This document shows, piece by piece, positions 47,199-59,347 of a stretch of 64,000 bases of DNA. The position numbers were made by a program, and so were the translations under genes. Position 1 is the first letter of the stretch, and each line of letters opens with the position of its first letter. The notes beneath the pieces were generated by a model. It had not been told where the DNA came from. It did not search any database and was given only the letters and a program-made list of their open reading frames with translations. The stretch spans positions 2,666,001 to 2,730,000 of the forward strand of contig NZ_CP132719.1 in the NCBI RefSeq assembly GCF_030845995.1. Direction: 5' to 3'. This stretch comes from Geothrix sp. 21YS21S-4. Its GTDB lineage: Bacteria; Acidobacteriota; Holophagae; Holophagales; Holophagaceae.

Positions 47199-47645
47199 TC
47201 ACGCCCCCAGCTTCGCTCCTACCTCCTCCAAACACGCCTTCCACACCTCATCCGGCGTCTCCACGAGGAAGAACTCCACGGCGTGTCCGGCGGGGCGGGC
47301 TTCGGGGTGCTCGGACCAGGCTTCGAACAGGGCGTCGAGGGGGGCGGCGTCGAGGGGGTTGCGGCGCAGCTTGTGGGATTTGCGGGTGCGGTCGGGGTCG
47401 GGGCCTCGGAGGCAGACGCCCTCGCGGCGGGTGGCGACGAAGGTGAAGGCCTGGACCCACTTCCCGTCCATGAGCTGGTTGAAGTGGAGGAAGGCGCCGT
47501 GGTGGCTGCGCGAGTAGTCGAGGACGCGATGCTTGCCGCGCCACTTGGCCACCCACTGGACGAGGATGGCCTCCAGCCGCGCCCGCTCGGAGGCGTGCTT
47601 CAGGCACCCTTGCGCATAGGGCAGGAATTCTTCGAGCTGGTCCAC
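47199..47645 (-). CDS. Hypothetical protein next to the CRISPR trailer end
   Basis: A 148-residue soluble protein, GTG start with GGGAGG 7 bases upstream. Segments include LEAILVQWVAKWRGKHRVLDY, HHGAFLHFNQLMDGKWVQAFTFVATRRE and GHAVEFFLVETPDEVWKACLEEVG. The composition is ordinary high-GC chromosomal, unlike the cas genes, so it probably belongs to the host side of the CRISPR junction. I do not recognise the family, and there is no reason beyond position to link it to defence. The 106 bp between it and the last repeat holds nothing recognisable. Confidence 0.6.
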   Translation of the reverse strand: MDQLEEFLPYAQGCLKHASERARLEAILVQWVAKWRGKHRVLDYSRSHHGAFLHFNQLMDGKWVQAFTFVATRREGVCLRGPDPDRTRKSHKLRRNPLDAAPLDALFEAWSEHPEARPAGHAVEFFLVETPDEVWKACLEEVGAKLGA

Positions 47646-47707
47646 GGCGATCCTCCCGGCTCTTCCACCCTAGCGCACGACCGCCGGCGGCCGGGCCCTT
47701 CCTCCGG

Positions 47708-50356
47708 ATGGCTACCATGGGACCGGTCGCCTTCTTCCCCATGCCGCTCCCGTTCCCGTCCCCCGCTTTCCCGTCGCGCCCGCCGCGGGGACCGCTGTGG
47801 CTTGCGCTGGGGGTGCTGGCGGTGGGACTCGCGGCGACGCTGCTGGCCTGGAACGGGGCCCGGCTCCGGCGGATCGAGGGCGATCGCGGCCGGCTGGCCC
47901 GATTCGTGGGACGGACGGAGTGGGGGCTGCGGAACCGGCTGGGGCGCTACGAGGACATCCTCCGCGGGGCGCAGGGGATCCTGGCCCTCGACCGGGACGA
48001 TCCGACGCCGGAGGAGTGGAAGGCCTACGTGGACCGGCTGGACCTGCCCGGCCGCCATCCCGGACTGGCGAGCCTCGCGTTCGTCCGGCCCATCCCCGAG
48101 CGCGGCGTGGAGGCCTTTCTCAGGGCCCGGCCGCGGCTGAAGGGGCGGCTGGGCCGACCCGTCGCGGATCCGCTCCCGCCCGGGGAAGCGGCGTTGGACG
48201 GCGGCCGGTTCGTCATCGAGCTGTGCGAGCCGCGATCCGACGGAGATATGGCGCCGGGCCTCGAGCTGAGCGCCAGCCGCAGCCAACGGATGGCGGCGGA
48301 GCGGGCCCGGGATTCGGGCAACGCGGTGCTGTCGGGGCTGCTGTACTTCAGCCCCGAAGCGGGGCGCAAAGAAGCGGTGACGCTCTTCCTTCCCGTGTAT
48401 GCGGGGATGGACGCCCCGACGACTCCGGCGGAGCGGCGGCAGCGCCTGCGCGGTTGGGTCTCCGCGGGAATCCTGCTGCGGCCCCTCGTGGACGACCTGC
48501 TCCGCGGGGAGGACGGCGCCCTGGCGTTCGAGATCGTGGACACGTTTCCGGCGGCCGGCCCCCGACGGCTGGCGACCGGCGGCGAGTGGCCGGAAGGAAC
48601 GGCGCCTTCGCAGATCCGCACCCTGGATGCGGGAGGCCGCGCCTGGCAACTGCGCTACGCCATTCGGCCGGGCTTCTACCACACCGAAGGGCGCAACCAG
48701 CCGCTGCTGATCCTGGTAGGGGGACTGATCCTCACCTTCTCCCTCACCACGATGGTGTGGTCCCTGGCGGGAACCCGGGTCCGGGCGCTGGGGCTGGCGC
48801 AGGGCATGAACGCCTCCCTGTCCGAGGCCCTTCAGCGGACCCGCAGCCACATGGCCTTCACGCCCCTCGCCGTGATCGAGACGGACGCCGCGTTCCGGAT
48901 CCGCGAATGGAACCCGGCGGCGAAACGGATCTTCGGCTACGGGCGGGAAGCGGCCCTGGGGCGGGATCCGCGGTTCCTGGTCCCCCCCGAGCTTCAGTCC
49001 GAGGTGGCCGCGCGCCGCGAGGCGCTCCTGACCGGGGCGGCGGGGCTGCGCCTCACCATGGAGAACGTGACGCGGACGGGCCAGCGGATCCTGTGCGACT
49101 GGTACAACACGGCCCTGCGGGACGGCGACGGCCGCCTGCTCGGGGCCATCTTCATGGCGGACGACATCACCGAGCGCCGCCGCGCCGAGAGCGTCCTGCA
49201 GCAGACCCAGAAGCTGGAGAGCCTGGGCGTCCTGGCGGGGGGCATCGCCCACGACTTCAACAACCTGCTGACGGCGATCCTGGGCAACACGGAGATGGCC
49301 CTGGAGTTCGCCCGCGGCCACCTGGACCTCCAGGCCGCCCTCCACCGCATCGAGTCCACCACCCAGCGCGGCTCCGACCTGGCCCGGCAGCTCCTGGCCT
49401 ACGCGGGCAAAGCGCACTTCGCGGTGAAGCCCCTGGACCTCAACGCCGTCATCGCCGAAATGGGCGATCTGCTGGCGGTGTCCATCTCCAAGAAGGTGAC
49501 CCTTCTCCGGGACCTCCAGCCGGGCCTGCCGCCGGTGGAAGCGGACGCCGCCCAGTTCCAGCAGGTGGTGATGAACCTGGTGATCAACGCCTCCGAGGCC
49601 ATCGGGGACCGGCCGGGGACGGTCACGGTCCGCACGCGGGCCGAGGAATGGGCGGCGTGGCGGCTGGCGGCGGAATTCCCGGGCCAGGTGCTGGAACCGG
49701 GCCTGTTCGTGCGGATGGAGGTGGAGGACGACGGGGCCGGCATGGACGCCGAGACCATCGGTCGGATTTTCGATCCCTTCTTCACCACCAAATTCACCGG
49801 CCGGGGCCTGGGGCTGTCGGCCATGCTCGGGATCGTGCGCGGCCACAAGGCGGGGCTCCACGTGGCGAGCGTCCAGGGCAAGGGAACCACGTTCACCCTC
49901 CTGTTCCCCGCGGGGGAAACCACCGTGCTGCTCCCCTCGCCCGAGCCCGCGCCCCAGCCCAAGGTCACGGGGACGGTGCTGGTGGTGGACGACGAGGGGC
50001 TCCTCCGCGATCTGGCCCGCATGGCGCTGGAGGGCGCGGGTTTCCGGGTGGAGGAGGCCCGCGACGGAGCGGAGGCCGTGGAAGCGGTGGGCCGCCGCCC
50101 GGCCGCCTTCGACGCGGTGCTCCTGGACATGACCATGCCGCGGATGGGCGGCGCGGAGGCCTTCCAGAGGATCCGGGCGCTGGCGCCGGCGATGCGGGTC
50201 CTCCTCACCAGCGGCTACACCCAGGCCGACTCCCTCGAATCGCTCGAAGGGCTGTCCCCGGACGGGTTCCTGCAGAAGCCCTTCCGGATGGGCGAACTGG
50301 TGGAAAAGATGCGGGAACTGCTGGTGGCGCCCCCCCGCCGAGGGATGCCCGAATAA
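47708..50356 (+). CDS. CHASE-PAS hybrid histidine kinase with receiver
   Basis: An 882-residue membrane sensor. TM1 about residues 29-48, an extracytoplasmic CHASE-type domain about 75-310 (GAQGILALDRDDPTPEEWKA; LAFVRPIPERGVEAFLRARP), TM2 about 335-356 (LLILVGGLILTFSLTTMVW), PAS about 375-490 (AFTPLAVIETDAAFRIREWN), an NtrB-type HisKA (GGIAHDFNNLLTAILGN), HATPase_c (NLVINASEAIGD; RGLGLSAMLGI) and a C-terminal receiver (VLVVDDEGLLRDLARMA; Asp in VLLDMTMPRMGG). The HDFNN phosphosite is of the two-component type that often drives sigma-54 activators. The ATG at 47717 is an alternative start. It lies just upstream of the redox block, but coregulation is unproven. Confidence 0.9.
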   Translation: MATMGPVAFFPMPLPFPSPAFPSRPPRGPLWLALGVLAVGLAATLLAWNGARLRRIEGDRGRLARFVGRTEWGLRNRLGRYEDILRGAQGILALDRDDPTPEEWKAYVDRLDLPGRHPGLASLAFVRPIPERGVEAFLRARPRLKGRLGRPVADPLPPGEAALDGGRFVIELCEPRSDGDMAPGLELSASRSQRMAAERARDSGNAVLSGLLYFSPEAGRKEAVTLFLPVYAGMDAPTTPAERRQRLRGWVSAGILLRPLVDDLLRGEDGALAFEIVDTFPAAGPRRLATGGEWPEGTAPSQIRTLDAGGRAWQLRYAIRPGFYHTEGRNQPLLILVGGLILTFSLTTMVWSLAGTRVRALGLAQGMNASLSEALQRTRSHMAFTPLAVIETDAAFRIREWNPAAKRIFGYGREAALGRDPRFLVPPELQSEVAARREALLTGAAGLRLTMENVTRTGQRILCDWYNTALRDGDGRLLGAIFMADDITERRRAESVLQQTQKLESLGVLAGGIAHDFNNLLTAILGNTEMALEFARGHLDLQAALHRIESTTQRGSDLARQLLAYAGKAHFAVKPLDLNAVIAEMGDLLAVSISKKVTLLRDLQPGLPPVEADAAQFQQVVMNLVINASEAIGDRPGTVTVRTRAEEWAAWRLAAEFPGQVLEPGLFVRMEVEDDGAGMDAETIGRIFDPFFTTKFTGRGLGLSAMLGIVRGHKAGLHVASVQGKGTTFTLLFPAGETTVLLPSPEPAPQPKVTGTVLVVDDEGLLRDLARMALEGAGFRVEEARDGAEAVEAVGRRPAAFDAVLLDMTMPRMGGAEAFQRIRALAPAMRVLLTSGYTQADSLESLEGLSPDGFLQKPFRMGELVEKMRELLVAPPRRGMPE

Positions 50357-50407
50357 TCCAGGCGACATCCTGGTGACGCCATCTAAGTCCTTGCGATTCC
50401 AGCCTTC

Positions 50408-50423
50408 TGTGGCGTGGATCACA
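50408..50423. promoter_or_regulatory. CRP/FNR-like operator upstream of the hemerythrin-Nfn fusion gene
   Basis: TGTGG-CGTGGA-TCACA, one mismatch from the TGTGA-N6-TCACA consensus. A TAGACA hexamer at 50444-50449 would place a start site near 50456, which puts the operator centre at about -41, the class II activator position. Confidence 0.5.
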
Positions 50424-50498
50424 AGTGTTTCCGGTTAGGTTTTTAGACACAGAATTCCCCCAATCCCCATCGCATGCTGAACGATCCGGAGGCATCCC

Positions 50499-53276
50499 AT
50501 GCCCGATACGGCTACCAACCTGATCAGCGCCGACAACCTCCCCGCCCCCCACTGGCACGCCACCCATCAGGAAGCCCAGGGGCGACTGACGGCCATGGGC
50601 CAGGCCCTGGCCGCTTCGGACTGGAAGGCGGTGGACCGGGGGGCCCGCTGGATCTTCGAGGTGCTGCGGCCCCACAACGAGGCCGAGGAGCGGGAGCTGT
50701 TCCCCCTGCTGGAGGAGATCGGCGCCGAGGCCCTCCACCAGCGGCTGCATGACGACCACCGCCAGATGTGGGAGCTGAACCTGCAGCTGCTGGCGGAGAT
50801 CGACGACGGCCAGGTGCGCGCCCCCCGCTCCCTCACCCTGCTGGGCCAGCGGCTGATCGACCTGATCCGCGACCACATCGAGGCGGAAGAGCGCCTGATG
50901 CTGCCCCTGCTCAAGGGGAAGACCCTGTTCTGGTCCGACGCGGAGACCCAGGACGGGTACCTCATCCTCGAAAAGAAGCTCATCGCCCCGGAGACCTGGT
51001 CCTTCATCGTCCAGGCCCCGCAGGTGGCCCGCGGCCGGAAGCCCGGCCAGTTCTTCATGGTGGCGCCCTTCCCCGAGAGCGAGCGCATCCCCCTCACCCT
51101 GGCCGGCGGCGACGCCCGCCGCGGCTACATCCACTTCATCATGCAGGAGGTCGGCGCCACCACGAAGGCCATGGGCCGCCTGAGCGCCGGTGACCGCCTC
51201 TACGCCGTGGCCGGCCCCATGGGCGCCCCCACCGAGCTGGTGGGGGAGGGCACCATCGTCCTGATGGCCGGGGGCTACGGCTCCGCCGCCATCCTGCCCG
51301 CCGCCGAGGAACTGCACGCCAAGGGCCGCCGGGTCATCACCATCCTGGGCGGGCGCAGCAAGGAGCGCGTGCTCCTCGCCGACGAGCTGGGCGCGGCCTC
51401 CGCGGAACTGATCGTCACCACCGACGACGGCAGCCTGGGCCGCCAGGGACTGGTCACCGACGCCCTGAAGGAACTCATCGCCCGGGAACCCATCGCCCAG
51501 GTGGTGGCCGTGGGCCCGCTGCCCATGATGCGGGCCGTCTCCAACCTGACCCAGCCCCACGGCATCTTCACCCTGGTGAGCCTCAACGCCCTGATGGTGG
51601 ACGGCACCGGAATGTGCGGCGGCTGCCGCGTGAGCGTGGGCGGCCAGACCAAGTTCGCCTGCTTCGACGGCCCCGATTTCGACGGCCACCAGGTGGACTT
51701 CGACATGCTCCGCATGCGCCAGGACTGGTACAAGGAAGAGGAAAAGGGCATCTGCGACCCCTCGGAATGCCGCATCGGCCGCGTGGCCGCCACGGGTCCG
51801 GTGGACTATTCCCAGTACCTGAACGAGCCCGTGACTGAACTGGACTGGCAGAACCTGGACCTGCGCGCCATCAAGCCCAGCCAGAAGATGAAGATCCCCC
51901 GCCAGGATATGGCCTGCCAGTCGCCCGAGATGCGCGTGGGTAACTTCGACGAAGTGAGCCTGGGGCTCTCCGCCGACCAGGCGAAGCTGGAGGCCGCCCG
52001 CTGCATCATGTGCAAGCACCCCACCTGCATCGAGGGCTGCCCGGTGAGCATCAACATCCCGGCCTTCCTCCAGCGGATCGTGGACGGCGATCCCCAGGGC
52101 GCCGCCCGCGTCATCAAGGAGAGCTCCTCGCTGGGCTCCGTCTGCGGCCGCGTGTGTCCGCAGGAGAAGCAGTGCGAGATCAAGTGCGTGGTGGGCATCA
52201 AGGGCCTGCCCGTGTCCATCGGCCGCCTGGAGCGCTTCGCCAGCGACTCCATGCTGGGTTCCCAGGAGCTGCCGCCCGTCGAGCCCCCCACCGGCAAGAA
52301 GGTGTCCGTCATCGGCGCGGGTCCCGCGGGCCTCACGGTGGCCGGCGAGCTGATCAAGAAGGGCCACAAGGTCACCGTCTACGACGCCTTCCACAAGCCC
52401 GGCGGGGTGATGCTCTACGGCATCCCCGAGTTCCGCCTGCCCAACCGGATCGTCGATCAGGAAGTGGATACCCTCCGCCGCCTGGGCGTGACCTTCGTGA
52501 TGAACACCCTCGTGGGCCGCAGCATGACCCTGGAGGACCTGCGCCGCGAGCACGACGCGGTGTTCATGGGCACCGGCGCCGGCCTGCCCAAGATGATGGG
52601 CATCCCCGGCGAGGAGTACAAGGGCGTCTACACCGCCAACGAGTTCCTCACCCGCATCAACCTGATGCGCGCCGACCTCTTCCCCAACTACACCACGCCG
52701 GTGACGGTGGGGAAGAACGTGGTCATCGTGGGCTGCGGCAACACGGCGATGGACGCCGCCCGCGCCGCCCGCCGCATGGGCGCCGAGAAGGTGACGGTGG
52801 TCTACCGCCGCACCGTGAAGGAATCCACGGCCCGGAAGGAGGAGCTGGAGCACGCGCAGGAAGAGGGCGTGGACTTCAAGTTCCTCACCACCCCCGTCCA
52901 GCTCCACGGGAACGAGAAGGGCTGGATGACCCACGCGGAGTGCGGGGTGATGGAGCTGGGCGAGCCCGGCCCCGACGGCCGCCGCAGCCCCAAGATGACC
53001 GACGAGCGCCTGATGCTCCCCTGCGAGACCCTGGTGGTCGCCCTGGGCTTCGACGTCAATCCCCTCCTCGCCATGACCGACAAGGGCCTCAAGACCCTCA
53101 AGGGCGGGGTCGTGGTGGTGGACGACGAGACGGGGGAGACCTCCCTTCCCGGGGTCTTCGCCGGGGGCGACGTCATCACGGGCGGAGCCACGGTGATCCT
53201 GGCCATGGGCCAGGGCCGGCGGGCCGCTGCGGCCATCCATCAGCGGCTCGTACCCGAGCCCCAGGGCGTGGTCTGA
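50499..53276 (+). CDS. Hemerythrin-NfnB-NfnA fusion (ferredoxin-NADP+ oxidoreductase/transhydrogenase type)
   Basis: A 925-residue protein with three parts. Residues 1-150: hemerythrin HHE cation-binding domain (HWHATHQEAQ; LRPHNEAEERELF; HDDHRQM; RDHIEAEERL) with a full set of diiron ligands. Residues about 155-430: FNR-like FAD/NAD module of the SudB/NfnA-small-subunit type, ending in the [2Fe-2S] Cys motif GTGMCGGCRVSVGG. Residues about 450-925: GltD-like large subunit with two [4Fe-4S] motifs (CIMCKHPTCIEGCP; CGRVCPQEKQCEIKC), FAD-binding GAGPAGLTVAGEL and NADP-binding GCGNTAMDAAR. The last two parts are normally separate genes. It is followed by PFOR, so it probably moves electrons between ferredoxin and NAD(P)H. 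Confidence 0.92.
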   Translation: MPDTATNLISADNLPAPHWHATHQEAQGRLTAMGQALAASDWKAVDRGARWIFEVLRPHNEAEERELFPLLEEIGAEALHQRLHDDHRQMWELNLQLLAEIDDGQVRAPRSLTLLGQRLIDLIRDHIEAEERLMLPLLKGKTLFWSDAETQDGYLILEKKLIAPETWSFIVQAPQVARGRKPGQFFMVAPFPESERIPLTLAGGDARRGYIHFIMQEVGATTKAMGRLSAGDRLYAVAGPMGAPTELVGEGTIVLMAGGYGSAAILPAAEELHAKGRRVITILGGRSKERVLLADELGAASAELIVTTDDGSLGRQGLVTDALKELIAREPIAQVVAVGPLPMMRAVSNLTQPHGIFTLVSLNALMVDGTGMCGGCRVSVGGQTKFACFDGPDFDGHQVDFDMLRMRQDWYKEEEKGICDPSECRIGRVAATGPVDYSQYLNEPVTELDWQNLDLRAIKPSQKMKIPRQDMACQSPEMRVGNFDEVSLGLSADQAKLEAARCIMCKHPTCIEGCPVSINIPAFLQRIVDGDPQGAARVIKESSSLGSVCGRVCPQEKQCEIKCVVGIKGLPVSIGRLERFASDSMLGSQELPPVEPPTGKKVSVIGAGPAGLTVAGELIKKGHKVTVYDAFHKPGGVMLYGIPEFRLPNRIVDQEVDTLRRLGVTFVMNTLVGRSMTLEDLRREHDAVFMGTGAGLPKMMGIPGEEYKGVYTANEFLTRINLMRADLFPNYTTPVTVGKNVVIVGCGNTAMDAARAARRMGAEKVTVVYRRTVKESTARKEELEHAQEEGVDFKFLTTPVQLHGNEKGWMTHAECGVMELGEPGPDGRRSPKMTDERLMLPCETLVVALGFDVNPLLAMTDKGLKTLKGGVVVVDDETGETSLPGVFAGGDVITGGATVILAMGQGRRAAAAIHQRLVPEPQGVV

Positions 53277-53288
53277 CCACCCGACCTT

Positions 53289-53321
53289 TGTGATCAAGTT
53301 GACCGAACGATCAGGTACGAT
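53289..53321 (+). promoter_or_regulatory. Candidate operator/promoter element upstream of PFOR
   Basis: TTGACC (53299-53304) and TACGAT (53316-53321) are separated by 11 bp, the same spacing as TTGACC-N11-TATCAT before the Rrf2 gene at 58037-58059. A half CRP-like site (TGTGA at 53289) overlaps its left end. An 11-bp spacer is too short for an ordinary sigma-70 promoter, so an operator is more likely. Confidence 0.4.
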
Positions 53322-53390
53322 GGTGGTGGCGTAAGCCCTGTCCCGAATACCCAGTCCCGGAGATCCCCCCGCCCCCGGAAGGAGTGAACC

Positions 53391-56951
<3,561 letters not shown>

Positions 56952-56960
56952 GGAGCAGCC

Positions 56961-57953
56961 ATGAACCTCTCCACCACCTACCTCGGCCTTGATCTCGCGC
57001 ACCCCCTGATGGCGGGCGCCTCCCCCATGGTTGACGACATGGGAATGGTGAAGCGCCTCGAAGACGCGGGCGCCTCCGCCCTCGTGATGCACTCGCTCTT
57101 CGAGGAGCAGATCACCCGCGAAGAGCTGGGCACCATCATGGACATGGAGCTGCACGCCAACTCCAATCCGGAAGCCCTCTCCTACTTCCCCGAGCCCGAC
57201 GAGTTCCGCCTGGGCCCCGAGAAGTACCTGGAGCAGCTCCGCCGCGTGAAGGAGGCCGTGTCCGTCCCGGTCATCGCCTCCCTCAACGGCACCACGCCCG
57301 CGGGCTGGCTGCACTACGCCCAGCTCATGGAGCAGGCCGGCGCGGACGCCCTGGAGCTGAACGTCTACTACCTGGCGACGGACCCCTCGGAGTCCGCCGC
57401 CCAGGTGGAGAAGCGCACCCTGGACGCCGTGAAGATGGTCAAGTCCCAGGTGAAGATCCCCGTCGCCGTGAAGCTCTCGCCCTTCTTCTCCTCCCTGGCC
57501 CACTTCGCCGTGGAGCTGGAAGCCGCGGGCGCGGACGGCCTGGTGCTCTTCAACCGGTTCTTCCAGCCCGACATCAATGTGGAAGAGCTGATCGCCGAGC
57601 CCAGCCTCCAGCTGTCCACGCCGTCGGACCTTCTCCTCCGCCTGCGCTGGCTCGCGGTGCTGCGGCACCACGTCAAGGGCAGCCTCGCCATCACCGGCGG
57701 CGTCCACGACGCCGTGGGGGCCCTCAAGGCCATCATGGCGGGCGCGGACGCGGTCCAGATGGTCTCCGCCCTCCTCATCCACGGCCCCGAGCGCCTGGCC
57801 CAGTCCCGGGCCATCCTCGCCGAGTGGCTGGAGGAGCACGAGTATGCGTCCCTGGCCCAGGCCCGGGGCAGCATGAGCCTGGAGAAGTGCCCCAACGCCC
57901 AGGCCTTCACCCGCGCGAACTACATGCGGATCCTCAACGGATGGCGGGCCTGA
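56961..57953 (+). CDS. Dihydroorotate dehydrogenase-like flavoprotein
   Basis: A 330-residue FMN-binding TIM-barrel protein of the DHOD-like family (STTYLGLDLAHPLMAGASPM; ALELNVYYLATDPSES; IPVAVKLSPFFSSLAHFA; GGVHDAVGALKAIMAGADAVQ). These paralogues are often found next to PFOR and are distinct from the pyrimidine-pathway PyrD, so an electron-transfer or unknown oxidoreductase role is more likely than UMP synthesis here (known neighbourhood pattern, by recall). It is 9 bp downstream of nifJ, hence cotranscribed, and followed by a strong hairpin at 57971. Confidence 0.85.
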   Translation: MNLSTTYLGLDLAHPLMAGASPMVDDMGMVKRLEDAGASALVMHSLFEEQITREELGTIMDMELHANSNPEALSYFPEPDEFRLGPEKYLEQLRRVKEAVSVPVIASLNGTTPAGWLHYAQLMEQAGADALELNVYYLATDPSESAAQVEKRTLDAVKMVKSQVKIPVAVKLSPFFSSLAHFAVELEAAGADGLVLFNRFFQPDINVEELIAEPSLQLSTPSDLLLRLRWLAVLRHHVKGSLAITGGVHDAVGALKAIMAGADAVQMVSALLIHGPERLAQSRAILAEWLEEHEYASLAQARGSMSLEKCPNAQAFTRANYMRILNGWRA

Positions 57954-57970
57954 CCCCACGCATCCCGTGC

Positions 57971-58000
57971 CAAGACCCCCGGGTGATGCCGGGGGTCTTG
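57971..58000 (+). terminator. Strong hairpin after the PFOR operon
   Basis: Perfect 10-bp stem CAAGACCCCC / GGGGGTCTTG with a 10-nt loop. It is not followed by a T run, so it may be a Rho-dependent or processing hairpin; position supports an operon end. Confidence 0.6.
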
Positions 58001-58036
58001 CACATTGCAGTCGAGGACGCATTCTTCGAATATGTT

Positions 58037-58059
58037 TTGACCTGAAGATCGTCTATCAT
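58037..58059 (+). promoter_or_regulatory. TTGACC-N11-TATCAT element before the Rrf2 gene
   Basis: TTGACC at 58037-58042 and TATCAT at 58054-58059, an 11-bp spacing matching the element before nifJ (53299-53321). It sits 37 bp ahead of the regulator start and may be its own operator. Confidence 0.4.
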
Positions 58060-58096
58060 TGGCAGTGACCATCCGATCTCAACTGCGCAGGTGACC

Positions 58097-58666
58097 ATGC
58101 TCCCTCTGTCCCAGTCCTCCGGTTACGCCGTACTCGCCATGAGCTGCCTCGAAGATCCGGGCGGCAAGCCCACCCTCGTCGTGGACGTGGCCGCGCGGAC
58201 GGGCTTTCCCCGCCCCTACCTCTCCAAGATGATCCACAAGCTGGCGAAGGTGGGGTTGGTGATGGCCAAGCGCGGGAACAAGGGCGGCGTGGTCCTCGCC
58301 CTGGCCGCCCGGGAGATCACCCTCGACCTGATCGCCGAGGCCGTGGACGGCGCCGAGTGGCGCAACCAGTGCCTCCTCGGCTTCAAGGAGTGCACGGACG
58401 AGCGCGCCTGCCCCGCCCACACCTTCTGGAAGGCCGAGCGCGACCACATCCACCGCTGCCTCAAGGACATCTCCCTGGAGGAGATCCGCGCCTTCGAGCA
58501 GCACAGCCGCACCTGGCGCCTCGCCGACGCTTTGCCGGAACGCAAGCTGAAGCCCGCCGCCAAGCGGACCGCCAAACCGGCCGGTGCCAAGCCCGCCGCC
58601 AAGAAGCCCGCGGTGCCGCGGAAGCCGGCCGCCAAGGCCGCTCCCGTCAAGAAGGCCGCCCAGTAA
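58097..58666 (+). CDS. Rrf2-family [Fe-S] regulator with Ala/Lys/Pro-rich C-terminal tail
   Basis: A 189-residue transcription factor. Residues 1-135 are a standard Rrf2 fold: winged helix (SGYAVLAMSCLEDPGGKPTL; PRPYLSKMIHKLAKVGLVMAKRGNKGGVVLA) and the three Cys ligands for an Fe-S cluster (QCLLGFKECTDERACPAHTFW). After residue about 150 comes a 40-residue basic tail with repeated PAAK/KPA units (KPAAKRTAKPAGAKPAAKKP), resembling histone H1-like or AlgP-like tails. The ATG at 58097 is preferred over the GTG at 58091. It immediately follows the PFOR operon and likely senses oxygen, NO or Fe-S status for it. Confidence 0.9.
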   Translation: MLPLSQSSGYAVLAMSCLEDPGGKPTLVVDVAARTGFPRPYLSKMIHKLAKVGLVMAKRGNKGGVVLALAAREITLDLIAEAVDGAEWRNQCLLGFKECTDERACPAHTFWKAERDHIHRCLKDISLEEIRAFEQHSRTWRLADALPERKLKPAAKRTAKPAGAKPAAKKPAVPRKPAAKAAPVKKAAQ

Positions 58667-58683
58667 GGAACCTTCGTCCTGGA

Positions 58684-58724
58684 AAAGCGGGGGTGCAGCC
58701 GATTGAGGCCGCGCCCCCGCTTTC
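58684..58724. terminator. Bidirectional terminator between the two Rrf2 genes
   Basis: Inverted repeat AAAGCGGGGG (58684-58693) and CCCCCGCTTT (58714-58723) with a 20-nt loop, between convergent genes. Tails of A on the left and T on the right allow function in both directions. Confidence 0.8.
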
Positions 58725-58739
58725 TTTCGGGACCGTCCT

Positions 58740-59186
58740 TCAGCGGAAGCCGTGGTCGGCGCGGAAGCGCTCCACGCCGGGATCCTGATGGCGCGCCATG
58801 TCCGCCACGGTCACGGCGCGGAGGCGCGCCAGGATCGAGGTGAGGGTCTCCTTCCAGAACTCGTGGAGGACGCACGGCGTCTCGTCCGTGCAGCCGGACA
58901 GCCCCACCATGCACCGGTCCCGCCAATTGACGCCGTCGATGGCCTCTGACAGGTCCTCCAGGGTGATCTCCCGGGAAGGCTTGGCCAGCACCACCCCGCC
59001 GTGGTGGCCGCGGCGGGCCGTCACCAGGCCCTTCTTCGCCAGCTTGTGCACCAGCTTGGAGAGGTAGGAGCGGGGAATCCCCGTATAGTCCGCCACGGCC
59101 TCCACCAAAACGGGCTGGCCGCCCGGCTCCTGGAAGCAACGCATCGCTCGCAGCGCGTAACCGGTGGTCTGGGACAAGGGGAGCAC
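58740..59186 (-). CDS. Second Rrf2-family [Fe-S] regulator
   Basis: A 148-residue paralogue of the adjacent Rrf2 protein, without the basic tail. Winged helix: TTGYALRAMRCFQEPGGQPVL and PRSYLSKLVHKLAKKGLV; cluster cysteines in RCMVGLSGCTDETPCVLHEFW. The GTG at 59186 has GGAGG 7 bases upstream. It converges on the first Rrf2 gene. A CRP/FNR-like operator lies upstream at 59264. Likely a redox or NO sensor; targets unknown. Confidence 0.9.
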   Translation of the reverse strand: MLPLSQTTGYALRAMRCFQEPGGQPVLVEAVADYTGIPRSYLSKLVHKLAKKGLVTARRGHHGGVVLAKPSREITLEDLSEAIDGVNWRDRCMVGLSGCTDETPCVLHEFWKETLTSILARLRAVTVADMARHQDPGVERFRADHGFR

Positions 59187-59263
59187 GGCGCACCTCCGGG
59201 AGGTGGATCCAGCGCGCCTCCCTCAATGAGGATCATCCGGTAATCTAACGAGTCAACCATCCT

Positions 59264-59279
59264 TGTGATCTGCATCACG
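59264..59279. promoter_or_regulatory. CRP/FNR-like operator upstream of the second Rrf2 gene
   Basis: TGTGA-TCTGCA-TCACG, one mismatch from the palindrome TGTGA-N6-TCACA. On the minus strand, TTGACT (59256-59251) lies just downstream as a possible -35. Confidence 0.55.
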
Positions 59280-59304
59280 GCCCGAAATCCAAGTAAATAC
59301 AGGA

Positions 59305-59330
59305 AAAAGCCCCCGATAAAGGGGGCTTTT
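59305..59330. terminator. Terminator downstream of the ResB-ResC gene
   Basis: Perfect 10-bp inverted repeat AAAAGCCCCC / GGGGGCTTTT with the 6-nt loop GATAAA; usable in both directions and placed 18 bp after the minus-strand stop. Confidence 0.88.
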
Positions 59331-59347
59331 CACAGTCGGGGAAAGAC

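Noticed and set aside
47199-47645. CRISPR accessory gene
   Set aside because: Linked only by position at the trailer end; opposite strand, host-like composition and no nuclease or nucleotide-binding motif.
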